From Halorubrum sp. BOL3-1 (GTDB lineage Archaea; Halobacteriota; Halobacteria; Halobacteriales; Haloferacaceae): a stretch of 64,000 nt of DNA. Location: NCBI RefSeq assembly GCF_004114375.1, contig NZ_CP034692.1, positions 558,001-622,000 of the forward strand, given 5' to 3'. The notes under the pieces are model-generated. The model was given only the letters and a program-made list of their open reading frames with translations, searched no databases and was not told the origin of the DNA. A program made the translations under genes and the position numbers. Shown piece by piece: positions 43,002 to 51,458 of this stretch. The stretch's first letter is position 1, and every line of letters starts with the position of its first letter.

Positions 43002-43020
43002 TTATAAAATACAAACACGA

Positions 43021-44571
43021 ATGACCAGCGCGACAGACTACGATCTCGTGATTCTCGGCGGCGGTGCGGCAGCGTTCGCGGCCATCACCGAAGCCAGCCG
43101 GCGGGACCTCTCGACGGCGATGGTGAACACCGGTCTACCGATCGGCGGCACCTGCGTCAACGTCGGCTGTGTCCCGAGCAAGCACCTGCTCGCCGTCGCT
43201 GAAAACGGGGCCGCAGCGTCGGACAACCCCTTCGACGCCGTCACGCACCCCGAGGAACCGACCGTCGACTGGGCTGAGGCACTTGACGGCACTGACGGCC
43301 TCGTTGAGCGGTTCCGACGGGAGAACTACGTCGACGTCGCCGAGCACTTCGAGACTGACATCTACGAGGGGTACGGCGAGTTGGTCGACAGCGAGGAACG
43401 AAGTCCCTCGGGCAACCGGAACGCGGAGCGTTCCAGTAACGACACTACAATCGAAATCGTCGACGGCCCCGACGAAGGCACGCGCATCACCGGGGAGAAG
43501 GCGCTCGTCGCGACGGGTAGTTCCCCCTGGGCACCGCCTATCGACGGGCTCAAACGCGTTGACGAGCGAAGCTCGTCAGCCCATCAGACGCAGTCTGATG
43601 ACATCGACTACTACACGAGCGAGACGATTCTAGAGGAGCGCGACCTCCCCGAGGGCATCGTCATGCTCGGCGGCGGATACATCGCGCTCGAATGGGGCCA
43701 GATCCTTCACCGCGTCGGCGTCGACGTGACGATCCTCCAGCGCTCCGAGCGCGTCCTCTCGGGGATGGAGGGTCGACTCGGTCGGGAGGTTCGACAGGTG
43801 TTCCGTGAGGAGGGTATCGACGTGGTGACCGGCAACAGCTTCCAGCAGGTTCGATCGTCGGCGACCGACGGCGGTGTCGAGGCAACCCAGCAGGGCGTCA
43901 CGGTCGAGACGACCGTCGATGGCGACTCGCGGGCGTTCACCGCGGACGCGCTGTTCGTCGCGACCGGCGTGCAACCGAACAGCGAGAACATAGGTCTCGA
44001 CGCGGTCAACGTCGAGACCCAGGACGACGACACGATTCGCGTCGACGAGCACTTCCAGACGACCAACCCCGACGTGTACGCCGCCGGCGACGTGATCGGC
44101 GAGCCCGAGCTGGAAACCGTCGCCGCCAAGGAGGGAAACCACGCGGTCAAGAACGCCTTCGGTAACGAGCAGAAAGCCATCGACTACGACGCCGTCCCGG
44201 CGGTCGTGTTCACCACTCCCGAGGTCGCTGCTGTCGGCACGACCGAACTGGAATCTGTGGACGAACACGGCACCTGTTCCTGTCGGACCGTCCAGATGGA
44301 AGATGTCCCGCGGGCAAAAGCAGTTAAGAATACGGACGGACTCGTCCGGGTCGTCAAGCACCACGAGACCGACGAGATCGTCGGCGTCCACATGATCGGG
44401 CCACGTGCGGCGGACACGATTATGGAAGCGACGTTAGCCGTGAAGCTCGGCCTGACCGTGGATGACATCATCGACACCGTCCACCCGTTCCCGACGTTCA
44501 GCGAGGCGTTCAAACATGCCTGCCAAGCGTTCCGTCGGGATACCGAGACGATGAGCTGCTGCGTCGAGTAA
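43021..44571 (+). CDS. merA: Mercury(II) reductase (MerA)
   Basis: A 516-residue flavoprotein that reduces Hg2+ to Hg0 with NADPH in the cytoplasm. It has the FAD motif LVILGGGAAAFAA, the redox-active pair GGTCVNVGCVPSK (Cys45, Cys50), the NADPH motif VMLGGGYIALEWGQ, YAAGDVIGEPELETVAAKEG, and the C-terminal SCCVE (Cys513-Cys514), the mercury-delivery pair that separates MerA from lipoamide dehydrogenases. There is no N-terminal HMA domain. Two in-frame insertions at about residues 124-138 and 181-194 consist of paired DNA hairpins and are absent from the usual family plan. No merB, merP or merT was seen next to it. Confidence 0.94.
   Translation: MTSATDYDLVILGGGAAAFAAITEASRRDLSTAMVNTGLPIGGTCVNVGCVPSKHLLAVAENGAAASDNPFDAVTHPEEPTVDWAEALDGTDGLVERFRRENYVDVAEHFETDIYEGYGELVDSEERSPSGNRNAERSSNDTTIEIVDGPDEGTRITGEKALVATGSSPWAPPIDGLKRVDERSSSAHQTQSDDIDYYTSETILEERDLPEGIVMLGGGYIALEWGQILHRVGVDVTILQRSERVLSGMEGRLGREVRQVFREEGIDVVTGNSFQQVRSSATDGGVEATQQGVTVETTVDGDSRAFTADALFVATGVQPNSENIGLDAVNVETQDDDTIRVDEHFQTTNPDVYAAGDVIGEPELETVAAKEGNHAVKNAFGNEQKAIDYDAVPAVVFTTPEVAAVGTTELESVDEHGTCSCRTVQMEDVPRAKAVKNTDGLVRVVKHHETDEIVGVHMIGPRAADTIMEATLAVKLGLTVDDIIDTVHPFPTFSEAFKHACQAFRRDTETMSCCVE
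43392..43434. repeat. Tandem hairpin insertion 1 in merA
   Basis: Two adjacent hairpins: CGAGGAAC-GAA-GTCCCTCG (8-base arms, one mismatch) at 43392-43410 and GGAACGC-GGA-GCGTTCC (perfect 7) at 43418-43434. The pair encodes a Ser/Glu/Arg/Asn-rich insertion in a loop. Confidence 0.75.
43560..43600. repeat. Tandem hairpin insertion 2 in merA
   Basis: TGACGAGC-GAA-GCTCGTCA (43560-43578) and CATCAGAC-GCA-GTCTGATG (43582-43600), both perfect 8-base stems with three-base loops. The first contains GCGAAGC, known as an unusually stable DNA mini-hairpin. It lies in frame and adds about 14 residues before DYYTSE. Confidence 0.85.
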
Positions 44572-44819
44572 CCCCCGCCAGCACTATCCGAGTGATATCC
44601 ATACGGTCGCCGAAACGGCCGGGCACAACGGGACCGAGGGACGGGCAGTCATGCTGGATATAGAGAACGAGTTCAACACCAAGCGACGTTCAATTCAGAT
44701 CGGGCAGGTCGAAGACGCCATTAGCTACGGTTGTAGGGTTGTCAACGGGGTGTCATAGAAGCGTCCTCATACCCGGATCAAGACCGCTCAATACAGATGA
44801 CGGAGCGGTCGATCTGCTG
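44572..44819. other. Intergenic stretch after merA
   Basis: No convincing gene. A frame open from just after the merA stop contains an ATG at 44651 and could encode 35 residues (MLDIENEFNTKRRSIQIGQV and 15 more). It is of ordinary composition and may be a fragment of a lost gene. The hairpin-rich repeat begins right after. Confidence 0.4.
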
Positions 44820-45165
44820 GATCGGTGCGGTGGCGCGCGCCTCCGAGCGCCCGACAGGGCGCGAGGAGCGCGTGCGAGGGAGTCGCGAGCGGTGCGAGGT
44901 GTAAGCGAAGCGAGCACCTCGACGCGAGCGGCGAAGCCGCGAGCAGCGAGCGACGAGGCTGGGGAGGCGTGAGGTGCGGTTGCTGGCGTTCCCGCGAGCA
45001 GCGTGGCGCTCCGCGCCACGAGCAGCCGGCGTGGACGCCGGCGACGAAGCGAGCGGGAGCACGGAAGTCCCAGCCCGCGCAGCGAAGCGAGCAGGGTCGT
45101 CTTGCGGAGGGCCGGGACTCGAAGGGGCAGTCGAGCGAGTCCTCGCGGCTGGGGCCTCGGCCGTG
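44820..45165. repeat. Hairpin-rich intergenic repeat, copy A
   Basis: The core 44953-45130 matches, inverted, the core of copy B at 51835-52014 at nearly every base. It contains CGTGGCGC-TCC-GCGCCACG (45002-45020) and GCCGGCGT-GG-ACGCCGGC (45025-45042). The left part holds CGAGGTG...CACCTCG (44895/44915) and GCGGC-GAA-GCCGC (44928-44940), which differ in sequence from copy B but keep the hairpin format. About 190 bases after it, up to the aldo/keto reductase gene, show only an AT-rich tract (TTTTTATCAACAATATTAG). Confidence 0.85.
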
Positions 45166-45358
45166 TTCACCACACCAGTAGCGACTCCATTTTTATCAAC
45201 AATATTAGATGCGAAACATCAGTTTTATATACAGGTTCGTTCTACCGGGCGATTCGGCGAGATACGGCTGAAGACAATACCGTGTGAACTGTCCGACACC
45301 ACCCTCGGAGTGGGACTCACACGCGGAGCGGGACTGCCCCGTGAGAGATTTTTGCGAC

Positions 45359-46222
45359 TCACTGCGGGTCGATCGCGTCCAGATCCGCCACGCCCTCGTC
45401 GGTCAGATCCAGCGTCGACGCCGCAACGTTCGATTCGAGGTGGTCGACGCTCGACGTGCCCGGGATCGGCAGAGTCACGTCGGAGTGGTCGAGCAGCCAC
45501 GCGAGCGCGACCTGCCGGGGCGTCGCGTCGCGTCGGGCGGCGACCTCGTTGATCGCGTCCGCGGAGTCGTCGTCGTCGACCGCGTACATCGGTCCCCACG
45601 GGACGAAGCCGATACCGCGGTCTTCACACGCGCGCAGCACGTTTTCGTCGTCGCGGTGCCCGACGTTGTACCGGTTCTGAACGGTGGCGACGTCGACGAT
45701 GTCGAGCGCGGTCTCCAGCTGCTCGACGGTGACGTTCGAGAGCCCGACGTGGGCGATCTGGCCGGCGTCTTTCATCTCCGCGAACGCGTGAACTGACTCC
45801 TCGAAGTCGGTGTCCGGGTCCGGGCGGTGGAACTGGTACAGGTCGATCGTGTCGGTCCCGAGCCGGTCGAGGCTACACAGGACTTGGTTCTTCAGGAAGT
45901 CCGGGTCGCCGTGGGGGAGCCAGTCGCCCCCGCGGTTGCGAAGCAGGCCGGCCTTCGACGCGACGACCACGCCGTCGGGGTCGCCGAGCGCCTCGCCGAT
46001 GAGGCGCTCGGATACGCCGGGACCGTAGGAGTCTGCGGTATCGATGAAGTCGACGCCGACCTCCACGGCCCGTTGGAGTACCGCCTTCGCCTCGTCCTCG
46101 TCGTCGAGTCGGCCGACGATGTCCCCGCCCGTGATCCGCATCGCGCCGAAGCCGAGGCGGTCGACGGTTAGGTCGCCGCCGATATCGAACGTCTCGCTCC
46201 TGTCGGTGGTGTCTGAAGCCAT
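45359..46222 (-). CDS. Aldo/keto reductase
   Basis: A 287-residue NADPH-dependent oxidoreductase. The AKR tetrad is visible: Asp and Tyr in FIDTADSYGPGVSERLIG, Lys in VVASKAGLL, and His in LYQFHRPDPD. IAHVGLSNVTVEQLE and the C-terminal PIPGTSSVDHLESN are standard cofactor-binding motifs. The size is usual for bacterial/archaeal YdhF/Tas-like members. The substrate is unknown. It stands alone, divergent from the Lrp gene. Confidence 0.94.
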   Translation of the reverse strand: MASDTTDRSETFDIGGDLTVDRLGFGAMRITGGDIVGRLDDEDEAKAVLQRAVEVGVDFIDTADSYGPGVSERLIGEALGDPDGVVVASKAGLLRNRGGDWLPHGDPDFLKNQVLCSLDRLGTDTIDLYQFHRPDPDTDFEESVHAFAEMKDAGQIAHVGLSNVTVEQLETALDIVDVATVQNRYNVGHRDDENVLRACEDRGIGFVPWGPMYAVDDDDSADAINEVAARRDATPRQVALAWLLDHSDVTLPIPGTSSVDHLESNVAASTLDLTDEGVADLDAIDPQ

Positions 46223-46363
46223 AGTCGACCGATCGACGCCTGGGCTGAAAGCCGTGGGGATGGCGGAAGGGGGTGTGCCGGGGACGCCCGTCCCGACACC
46301 GCCCTCGCTCGCCCGTGTTGCGTGCGTCGCTACTCATAAACCGTCCGCGCGCGACCATGAGGT

Positions 46364-46852
46364 ATGGACGCCGAGCGCGAGGTACTCGACGTGTTGGCGC
46401 GGAACGCCCGCGAGGACATCGACGACATCGCGGCCCAGACGGGTCTCGACGCGGCGGCGGTCGCGGACGCGATCGACGCGCTGGAAGCGAAGAGCGTCGT
46501 CCACGGTTACCAAGCGGTGGTCGACTGGGACCGCGTCAACGAGGGGAAGATCCGCGCGGTCGTCGAGATCAACGTCGAACTCGACCGCGAGACGGGGTAC
46601 GAGCAGGTGGCCGACCGGATCGCGAAGTTCCCCGCGGTCGACGCCCTCCACCTCGTCTCCGGCGACTACGACTTCGCCGTTGAGGTGCTCGGAGAGACGA
46701 TGCAGGACGTCTCCGAGTTCATTTCCGAGCAGGTCGCGCCCATGCCGGCGGTCACCCAGACGGTGACCCACTACATCATGGACACGTACAAGGACGGCGG
46801 GATCCGGTTCGAGGACGGCGACGACGACGACCGCCTCTCCGTGTCGCCATGA
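46364..46852 (+). CDS. Lrp/AsnC family transcriptional regulator
   Basis: A 162-residue regulator: an N-terminal HTH (VLARNAREDIDDIAAQTGLD, AAAVADAIDALEAKSVVHGY) and a C-terminal RAM ligand domain (DALHLVSGDYDFAVEVLGET, THYIMDTYKDGG). Such proteins bind amino acids and control their metabolism. It overlaps the downstream aminotransferase gene (ATGA), so the pair is co-translated and the regulator likely responds to that enzyme's substrate or product. Confidence 0.93.
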   Translation: MDAEREVLDVLARNAREDIDDIAAQTGLDAAAVADAIDALEAKSVVHGYQAVVDWDRVNEGKIRAVVEINVELDRETGYEQVADRIAKFPAVDALHLVSGDYDFAVEVLGETMQDVSEFISEQVAPMPAVTQTVTHYIMDTYKDGGIRFEDGDDDDRLSVSP

Positions 46853-47991
46853 GGCTCTCCGACCGGGTGCGCACCCTCCCTGAGTCGGGGATCCGGAAGT
46901 TCTTCGATCTCGCGGAGGCCCGAGACGACGTGATCTCCCTGGGCGTCGGCGAGCCGGATTTCTCGGCGCCGTGGGCCGCTCGCACCGCCGCCATCGACTC
47001 CTTGGAGCACGGGAAGACCTCCTACACCGCGAACCGCGGGATGGCCGCGCTCCGCGAGCGGATCGCCGCACACCACGAGCGCTACGACCAGTCGTACGAC
47101 CCCACCGAGGAGGTCCTCGTCACGACCGGCGCGAGCGAGGCGGTCGACCTGGCTTTCCGCGCACTCGTCGATCCCGGCGACACCGTCGCCGTCCACGAGC
47201 CGACGTACATCTCGTACGGACCGGGGATCGAGCTGGCGGGCGGCGAACAGCTGACGGTCCCGACCCGCGCCGAGGACGACTTCACGCTGACACGGGAGGC
47301 GCTGGAGGACGCGGGCGCCGCCGACGCGGACCTGCTCGTCTGCTGTTACCCGAACAACCCGACGGGCGCAACGATGACCGACGAGGAGTACGCCGAGGTG
47401 GCGGCGTTCTGTCGCGATAACGACCTCCGCGTGGTCGCCGACGAGATCTACGCGGCGCTCACCTACGACGGCGACCACGCCTCGATCGCGAACCGGCCCG
47501 GAATGCGCGAGCGAACGGTCGTCGTCAACGGCTTCTCGAAGGCGTACGCGATGACTGGACTCCGGCTCGGCTACGCGCTGGGCCCCGAGGAAGCGATCGA
47601 CGCGATGAACCGCATCCATCAGTACACGATGTTGTCGGCACCGACGACGCCGCAGTACGCCGCCATCGAGGCGCTGGATCGTTGCGACGATGAGGTGACC
47701 GAGATGGTCGACGAGTACGACCGCCGCCGGCGATTGGTCGTCTCCCGGTTCAGCGAGATGGGCTTAGACACCGTCGAGCCGGGCGGCGCCTTCTACGCCT
47801 TCCCGGACTGCGGCGGCGACGACGAGGCCTTCGCGGAGGCGCTGCTGGAGGCGCAGGGCGTCGCGGTCGTCCCCGGCTCCGTCTTCGGAGCGGGCGGCGA
47901 GGGACACCTCCGGGTGTCGTACGCGACCTCGATGCGCGAGCTGAAGGAGGCGACCGACCGGATCGCGACGTTCGTCGAATCGCGAAACTGA
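46849..47991 (+). CDS. Pyridoxal-phosphate aminotransferase (class I/II)
   Basis: A 380-residue fold-type I aminotransferase. The PLP lysine is Lys231 in NGFSKAYAMTGLRLGY; other ligands are CYPNNPTGATM (Asn), VVADEIYAALTY (Asp198, Tyr201), and the N-terminal GVGEPDF substrate loop. The final Arg lies in GEGHLRVSYAT. The family includes aspartate and aromatic aminotransferases; the exact amino acid is not clear. It is coupled to the Lrp gene. Confidence 0.94.
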   Translation: MRLSDRVRTLPESGIRKFFDLAEARDDVISLGVGEPDFSAPWAARTAAIDSLEHGKTSYTANRGMAALRERIAAHHERYDQSYDPTEEVLVTTGASEAVDLAFRALVDPGDTVAVHEPTYISYGPGIELAGGEQLTVPTRAEDDFTLTREALEDAGAADADLLVCCYPNNPTGATMTDEEYAEVAAFCRDNDLRVVADEIYAALTYDGDHASIANRPGMRERTVVVNGFSKAYAMTGLRLGYALGPEEAIDAMNRIHQYTMLSAPTTPQYAAIEALDRCDDEVTEMVDEYDRRRRLVVSRFSEMGLDTVEPGGAFYAFPDCGGDDEAFAEALLEAQGVAVVPGSVFGAGGEGHLRVSYATSMRELKEATDRIATFVESRN

Positions 47992-48078
47992 CGGCGCGCG
48001 TTTCCGTCATAGGTCCTTGTTACCTAATCATAAGATTAATCAGTTGACACGATGACAGTAGTCCGAGAGTGATCGATC

Positions 48079-48819
48079 GTGTCCACCGTGATCGGCCCGG
48101 TAACCGAGGAGATGCTCGTGCTGGCTGTCGGCGTCGTCGCGGCGATACTCGGCGTTTACCTCGTACTCTGGGGCGTTATCGGTTTCAGGCGGGCGATCGC
48201 GGTGTGGCGAAGCGATCCGGTCCCGATCGGTGAGGCGTACCGCTCCGACGGGACGATCGAAGTCGAGGGGACCGCCGAGGAGCTCTCTCGGACCCTCCGG
48301 TCGCCGTACGACAACGCTCGGACCCTCGCGTACAGCTACTCGAAAAAACGGAAGGAGCGGGAGCAAAACGAGGACGGCGAGTACGAGACGGAGTGGAAGA
48401 CCCTGGATTCGGGAGGCGAGTCCGCCCCCTTCCTGGTCACCGACGACACCGGGTCCGTTCCGGTCGACCCCGCCGCGGCGACCCTCGGACTGGACACCGA
48501 GTACAGCAATCGAACCGGAGATATCAAAAAGACCGAGAGCCGGATCGACCCTGGAGACGGGATCCACGTGATCGGACAGAAGCGCTCCGCGGTCGAGACC
48601 GACGCCGAGTTGGACGACCACCGGACGTACATCGGTGACGGCCGGGAGGCGCCGACGTTTCGGGTCACCGACGGCGGCGAACTGGAGACCGTCGCGCGGA
48701 TGTTCGGGCGGTCGCTGGGCAGCGTCGTACTCGGTGCGGCCCTCGTCGTCGGCTTCGGGTACCTGGTTCTCTCGTCGTTCCCCGGAATCGCTGCCGCGTT
48801 CGGAGTGAGTGGTATCTGA
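48079..48819 (+). CDS. GIDE-domain membrane protein (MULAN-like, without RING)
   Basis: A 246-residue protein with a hydrophobic helix at each end and a soluble domain between. The middle has EGTAEELSRTLRSPYDNART and LAYSYSKKRKER, then PFLVTDDTGSVPVDPAAATL, the pattern of the GIDE domain known from eukaryotic MULAN/GIDE E3 ligases. The RING finger is absent, as in other archaeal forms. The role in archaea is unknown. The start is GTG; an AT-rich element (CTAATCATAAGATTAATC) lies about 50 bases upstream. Confidence 0.82.
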   Translation: MSTVIGPVTEEMLVLAVGVVAAILGVYLVLWGVIGFRRAIAVWRSDPVPIGEAYRSDGTIEVEGTAEELSRTLRSPYDNARTLAYSYSKKRKEREQNEDGEYETEWKTLDSGGESAPFLVTDDTGSVPVDPAAATLGLDTEYSNRTGDIKKTESRIDPGDGIHVIGQKRSAVETDAELDDHRTYIGDGREAPTFRVTDGGELETVARMFGRSLGSVVLGAALVVGFGYLVLSSFPGIAAAFGVSGI

Positions 48820-48890
48820 GACGCCGACCGTCAAACCCGCCGGGTCCAGTCCGACTGATCCGACCGTGGACGGCTCGGAGAGCGACGATA

Positions 48891-48945
48891 GCCGATAAAC
48901 TATAAACTTAAATCGAATTTATCTACATTTACGAACGATTATGAT
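48891..48945 (+). promoter_or_regulatory. AT-rich promoter region of the acyl-CoA dehydrogenase gene
   Basis: CGATAAACTATAAACTTAAATC and the following AT-rich bases up to GATTATG contrast sharply with the GC-rich surroundings. Several TATA-like hexamers lie 20-70 bases before the ATG. Confidence 0.55.
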
Positions 48946-48966
48946 GAATTCAGCGAAACGGTCTGT

Positions 48967-50169
48967 ATGGAATTCCAACTGACGGACGAGCAGAAACAGC
49001 TACGCGAGGAGGTACGGAAGTTCGCAGACGAGGAGATCCGACCGGTGGCGACGGAGTACGACGTCGAGGAGTCGTACCCCCACGAGGTCATGGACAAGGC
49101 GGCCGATATGGGGCTGCTCGCGCCGCACGTCCCAGTGAAGTACGGCGGCATCGACTACTCGTCGCTGGAGAACGCAATCTTGACCGAGGAGCTGTTCGCG
49201 GCCGACCCCGGGATCGGTCTCTGTATCTCCAGCGCCGGCTTCGGCGCGGAGGCGCTGATGGAGTTCGGCACGGAAGAACAGAAGGAGCGCGTCCTCCCGG
49301 AGGTAACCGCGGGCGACGCCGTGATGGGGTCGGCCATCTCAGAGCCGCAGGCGGGGTCGGACGTCACCTCGGTCGCGACGCGCGCAGAGAAACGCGAGGC
49401 GCAGAGCGCCTCGGAACGGAGCGGCAGCGCCGCGGAGAAGGACGGCGACGAGTGGGTGATCAACGGCTCGAAGATGTGGATCACGAACGGCACGGTCGCT
49501 GACTACTTCGTCGTCGTCTGCGAGACGGACCCCGACATCGAGGACCGCTACTCGGGCTACTCGCAGATACTCGTCGAGGGCGACCGCGACGGACTCACCC
49601 GCGACAAGATCACCGGGAAGCTCGGGATCCGGGCGAGCGACACCGCCGAGCTCCGGTTCGACGACGTGCGGGTGCCGGAGGAGAACCTGATCGGTCAACG
49701 CGGGATGGGCTTCCTCCAGCTCATGCAGTTCTTCGACGAGACGCGGACCGCGGTCGCCGCGCAGGGCGTCGGGATCGCGCGCGGCGCCGCCGAGCGCGCG
49801 CTGGAGTACGCCGAGGAACGTGAACAGTTCGACCGACCGATCTCCGAGTTCCAGGCGATCAAACACAAGCTCGCGGAGATGCACACGAACACCGAGGCGG
49901 CGCGCTGGCTCACCTATCGCTCCGCGTGGGCGGTCGACAACGAGTCCGGCGACCTGACCGCGCTCGCGTCGATGGCCAAGGAGTTCGCCTCGCGGGTCGC
50001 CGTCGACGTGGCCGACGAGGCGGTCCAGGTCCACGGCGGCGCCGGCTTCGTCAACGACCACGACGTCGAGCGGCTCTACCGCGACGCCAAGATCACCCAG
50101 ATCTACGAGGGCACTACCGAGATCCAGAAGAACATCGTCGCCCGCGAACTCCTCGACGAGGGGGCCTGA
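48967..50169 (+). CDS. Acyl-CoA dehydrogenase
   Basis: A 400-residue FAD enzyme that introduces a double bond into acyl-CoA in fatty or branched-chain acid oxidation. Family motifs: MGSAISEPQAGSDVTSVATR, VINGSKMWITNG, LGIRASDTAELRFDDVRVP, and YEGTTEIQKNIVAREL with the catalytic Glu at about 376. Residues about 143-158 (REAQSASERSGSAAEK) are an insertion made of two DNA hairpins flanked by near-repeats of GCRGAGAA. The acyl chain specificity is not known. No electron-transfer flavoprotein gene is adjacent. Confidence 0.93.
   Translation: MEFQLTDEQKQLREEVRKFADEEIRPVATEYDVEESYPHEVMDKAADMGLLAPHVPVKYGGIDYSSLENAILTEELFAADPGIGLCISSAGFGAEALMEFGTEEQKERVLPEVTAGDAVMGSAISEPQAGSDVTSVATRAEKREAQSASERSGSAAEKDGDEWVINGSKMWITNGTVADYFVVVCETDPDIEDRYSGYSQILVEGDRDGLTRDKITGKLGIRASDTAELRFDDVRVPEENLIGQRGMGFLQLMQFFDETRTAVAAQGVGIARGAAERALEYAEEREQFDRPISEFQAIKHKLAEMHTNTEAARWLTYRSAWAVDNESGDLTALASMAKEFASRVAVDVADEAVQVHGGAGFVNDHDVERLYRDAKITQIYEGTTEIQKNIVARELLDEGA
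49395..49433. repeat. Tandem hairpin insertion in the acyl-CoA dehydrogenase gene
   Basis: CGAGGCGC-AGA-GCGCCTCG (8-base arms) at 49395-49413 and GCGGC-AGC-GCCGC at 49421-49433. It is in frame, at a surface loop before the VINGSKMWITNG motif. GCAGAGAAA before and GCGGAGAAG after resemble a target duplication. Confidence 0.75.
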
Positions 50170-50238
50170 GGACGGATGTGAGTCGGTCGCTGCCCGCAAC
50201 CGGTACGTAAAAACTGCGGGCGGACGTACGACTCCGGT

Positions 50239-50988
50239 ATGAGCAACGACGGGGACGCCGACACGGGCGACGGCGCGTTTCGGACCGGGGACGGGGCGAG
50301 TCCGGAGGAACGCCTCAAGCGCCAGCGCGACGACCTCCGACTGTTGAACCAGGTGATGCGCCACGACATCCGAAACGACCTCCAGCTCGTCGGCGCGTAC
50401 GCCGAACTGCTCGACGACCACGTCGACGAGGAGGGCGAGGAGTACCTAGACATTATAAAACGGAACACCCAGAGCGCCGTCTCGCTCACCACGACGGTCC
50501 GCGACCTCGCGGAAGTGATGCTCCGGGACGACGCCGATCCGAGCCGCGTCCCGCTCGATCGAGTCCTCTCACAGCAGGTCGAGGAGGTCCGGTCGGCGTA
50601 CTCGGAGGCCGTCTTCACGGTCGAGGGGGCGTTCCCCGGAGCCGAGGTGGTCGGCGACGAGATGCTAAGCTCCGTGTTCCGGAATCTCCTGCGAAACGCG
50701 GTCCAGCACAACGACGAGACGCCGCCGAAGGTGACGGTGGCGGCGACCGTCGAGGAGACCGACGGCGTCGCAGAGGTGCGAATCGCGGACAACGGGCCGG
50801 GGGTCCCCGAGGACCAGCGCGACGAGGTGTTCGGCAAAGGCGAGAAGGGACTCGACAGCCCCGGCGCCGGGATCGGACTGTATCTGGTTCGGTCGCTCGT
50901 CGACATCTACGGCGGCGACGTGTGGATCGAGGACAACGAGCCGAAGGGCGCGATATTCGTCGTCAGGCTTCCGCTCTCTGACGGGTGA
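50239..50988 (+). CDS. Soluble histidine kinase without sensor domain
   Basis: A 249-residue kinase: a short acidic N-terminus, H-box LLNQVMRHDIRNDLQLV (His42), N-box VFRNLLRNAVQHND, G1 IADNGPGVPEDQ, and G2 GAGIGLYLVRSLVDIYGG. All ATPase motifs are intact, in contrast to the degenerate relative at 23060. No PAS, GAF or membrane domain is present, so input must come through a partner. It follows acyl-CoA dehydrogenase by 69 bases on the same strand. Confidence 0.93.
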   Translation: MSNDGDADTGDGAFRTGDGASPEERLKRQRDDLRLLNQVMRHDIRNDLQLVGAYAELLDDHVDEEGEEYLDIIKRNTQSAVSLTTTVRDLAEVMLRDDADPSRVPLDRVLSQQVEEVRSAYSEAVFTVEGAFPGAEVVGDEMLSSVFRNLLRNAVQHNDETPPKVTVAATVEETDGVAEVRIADNGPGVPEDQRDEVFGKGEKGLDSPGAGIGLYLVRSLVDIYGGDVWIEDNEPKGAIFVVRLPLSDG

Positions 50989-51029
50989 TGCGTCGGGTCG
51001 GGGAGGCGTCTCGCCCCGTCGACCCCGGA

Positions 51030-51458
51030 CTACTCGTCTTCGTACTCCATCGCGACGGAGTTGATACAGAACCGCTTCCCGGTCGGCTCGGGACCGTCGT
51101 CGAACACGTGTCCCAGATGGGAGTCGCAGTTCGCACACCGGACCTCGGTGCGGCGCATCCCGTGGCTGGTGTCGACCGTCGTCGTCACCGACTCCTCCTC
51201 GGCGGCGTAGAAGGCGGGCCAGCCGCAGCCGGACTCGAACTTGGTCTCGGCCTCGAAGAGCACGGTCCCGCAGGCGTGACAGCGGTACTCCCCGTCGTCG
51301 GGGTGGTGATCGACGTACTCGCCCGAGAACTTCGCCTCCGTGCCGCTCTCGCGGAGTACGCGGTACTCCTCGTCGGTGAGTCGCTCGCGCCACTCCTCGT
51401 CGGTCAGCTCGCTCGGGTCGATGTCCGCGGCCTCGGCCGAATCGCTCGTCTCGCTCAT
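51030..51458 (-). CDS. msrB: Peptide-methionine (R)-S-oxide reductase (MsrB)
   Basis: A 142-residue repair enzyme that reduces the R-epimer of methionine sulfoxide in proteins. The structural zinc cysteines are Cys60/Cys63 and Cys108/Cys111 (YRCHACG, VRCANCD); the catalytic Cys131 lies in KRFCINSVAM. ESGCGWPAF and HLGHVFDDGPEPTG are family signatures. The frame continues upstream into the hairpin repeat, but the family start is the ATG at 51458. It is divergent from the CDGSH gene, so oxidative-stress co-regulation is possible. Confidence 0.96.
   Translation of the reverse strand: MSETSDSAEAADIDPSELTDEEWRERLTDEEYRVLRESGTEAKFSGEYVDHHPDDGEYRCHACGTVLFEAETKFESGCGWPAFYAAEEESVTTTVDTSHGMRRTEVRCANCDSHLGHVFDDGPEPTGKRFCINSVAMEYEDE

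Noticed and set aside
44739-45552. Several Ala/Arg/Ser-rich frames in the hairpin repeat
   Set aside because: They occur in many frames at once, reflect the repeat's composition, and have no protein-like conservation pattern visible.
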